From: Yamagishiella unicocca
Lineage: Eukaryota; Chlorophyta; Chlorophyceae; Chlamydomonadales; Volvocaceae
Length of the DNA stretch: 64,000 nucleotides
Assembly (NCBI GenBank): GCA_003116995.1
Contig: BDSL01000024.1
Coordinates: 434,001-498,000, forward strand
Direction: 5' to 3'
Part shown: in pieces, positions 62,697 to 64,000 of the stretch
Layout: each line of letters opens with the position of its first letter
Position numbering within the stretch: position 1 is the stretch's first letter
Position numbers and translations under genes: made by a program
Notes under the pieces: model-generated
Told to the model about the DNA's origin: nothing
Seen by the model: only the letters and a program-made list of their open reading frames with translations
Database searches by the model: none

Positions 62697-63337
62697 TCCA
62701 ACGAAATGTAATTTCTGGGGTTTGATGCAAGAAACCGGAGGTTTAGAGAGCCAGGAATCGCGAGCGACCTACAGGTCGCCTTCGCGTCGGGCGGACGATA
62801 CGGTTTGTGCGGCCAGACGAACACAAGGCATACATACCTGAACGTTACTGCATTAATTGCTGCAGCAAGATTTGCCAGCCGATGTGGAAAATGCCGGGCC
62901 GCGGACCCGACGTGCGTAAGCTGTGGAGCGTTAACGAAAGAAGCGTAAACCCTCCGGTGCTGGGCCCCAGTTTTCAGGCTATCATACAGCACATTCTCGA
63001 AAACATCAGCGCTGCTGCAAATCTGACGATCCCTAAGCAGCACCAACGGTTAGGCGCTGACGGAAAGTCTTTATCAGGACCACTTCAAGAGACTTAGGTA
63101 TGGAACAACTCCTGTACAGTACCTGCATTGGGGAGTGAACGATTATTGACCTGTTAGCAACCAAATTGGCCCAGAATTTTATTTCGCGGCGTACGGCAAC
63201 TTCCCAGCTTCGTTCACAGATGAGTTCATACCAACTTATGTCTTGACGTTGCCAAAATAATGCGTATCATTGGTTACCTGGATCGCTAACAAGGATCTCG
63301 TTTTCGTAGCTTGAATTGGGGCGGCGGCACAGGATTC
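62697..63337. promoter_or_regulatory. Divergent intergenic region upstream of the RWP-RK gene
   Basis: About 640 bp between outward-pointing starts of the RWP-RK gene and the right-edge gene; it probably carries both promoters and 5' UTRs. It is clearly less GC-rich than the flanking exons. Confidence 0.5.
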
Positions 63338-63634
63338 ATGGCCTTTGGCTGCTCGACTCAGGGTGCGCGCGTACACCCTATTCAATTGTCAAATTTGCAG
63401 CAACGCAACGCGGTTTTCCGCCCACCGCGAGGCATTCTTCGTACGCCTTTCAGCGGCGGTTCTCCACGCGCACGTCTCACAGTCGCTGCCGCTGCAAGCA
63501 TGAGCCTGGTCAGCAGCACCTTCTTCCTTGACGGTTTCGCACAGCGGCAGTGGGATGACCCTAACTATGGCGGCACGCGCGTGTCGTACGACAAGGCACA
63601 GTTCGTGCAGCGCATCCAGGAGACCTTTGATAAG
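63338..63634 (+). CDS. First exon of an uncharacterised, possibly plastid-targeted protein (gene runs off the edge)
   Basis: ATG at 63338 opens a frame of 99 codons to a donor (GATAAG-GTGCGC at 63635). Residues 1-50 (MAFGCSTQGARVHPIQLS... RLTVAAAASM) are basic and hydroxyl-rich like a chloroplast leader. The mature-looking part is FFLDGFAQRQWDDPNYGGTR followed by VSYDKAQFVQRIQETFDK. This resembles the N-terminus of DUF3228-type uncharacterised proteins from memory, which I cannot verify here. Further exons would lie beyond 63635; an open frame to TAA near 63842 (RSWGFTTKNTTWHMTLPHHP) is present, but I could not connect it to a splice acceptor. Confidence 0.45.
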
Positions 63635-64000
63635 GTGCGCGAACAAGACCCAGATGGGCAGCACCAGCACCCACCTCAGTGCGGCGCACCGGCGGACGTT
63701 GGTCAGTATGCGTATGCCGCAGACGGCTGACACCACGCGCAGCTGGGGTTTCACCACCAAAAACACCACATGGCACATGACGCTGCCGCACCACCCCCCC
63801 TTCCTCAACCGGGTCCTCGCCCGCGCATGGCGCCACCGTGTTTAACGAGCCGTGAATGGTTTGCCTCAGCCTCAGTGTTTGTTGCTGCCACCGTCAGCAT
63901 CCCGTGTAGACAGCCTCCGAAACCCAACTCCAGTGCTCCCTGCTCCCTGCCGTTGCCACCTTAATGACGTGACTCATCATTCCCCCATCCCTTGTGTCAT

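Overview
Nuclear DNA of a green alga, most likely a volvocine/chlamydomonadalean species. The evidence is: GC-rich sequence, strongly C/G-ending codons, many short exons with GT(or GC)-AG introns, intron-borne microsatellites, (TTT(T)AGGG)-like tracts, and proteins typical of the green lineage (a SnRK1 alpha subunit, the chloroplast Holliday-junction resolvase MOC1, an RWP-RK transcription factor, an ABCG24/28-like transporter). No bacterial-type operons, phage, CRISPR arrays or rRNA genes were seen.

Six multi-exon genes could be rebuilt from start to stop with all splice phases agreeing. In order they are: an ABCG half-transporter with an EGF-like/Cys-rich ectodomain (minus, 2786-16287, 15 exons, 1684 aa); the SnRK1/AMPK/SNF1 catalytic subunit (plus, 17815-26715, 15 exons, 576 aa); a CDPK/CaMK-like kinase without EF hands and with a non-RD catalytic loop (minus, 32573-35682, 6 exons, 507 aa); an NmrA-like NAD(P)-binding protein with a plastid-type leader (minus, 38327-44724, 10 exons including one of 13 nt, 530 aa); MOC1 (plus, 46861-51763, 6 exons, 767 aa); and a large Gln/Gly-rich RWP-RK protein (minus, 56660-62696, 6 exons, 1138 aa). 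The left edge holds the 3' end of an unrecognised gene, and the right edge the first exon of a gene whose product resembles uncharacterised DUF3228-type proteins. The ABCG/SnRK1, NmrA/MOC1 and RWP-RK/right-edge pairs are divergent. SnRK1/CDPK-like and MOC1/RWP-RK are convergent.

Between and inside the genes there is a tRNA-Glu(CTC), a second degenerate tRNA-like unit on the opposite strand that may be a SINE head, a 170-bp tandem duplication, and many mini/microsatellites, including about 0.7 kb of a hexanucleotide array inside a MOC1 intron. Short dispersed intronic elements recur in several genes. A 63-bp-arm inverted repeat lies in an RWP-RK intron.

The genes do not form one pathway: they cover energy and Ca-type signalling, plastid DNA segregation, transport, redox-type metabolism and transcription. 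I did not find a clear new multi-gene system. The best leads are the hairpin in the RWP-RK intron, the dispersed intronic element families, and three inferred GC-AG introns in two genes.
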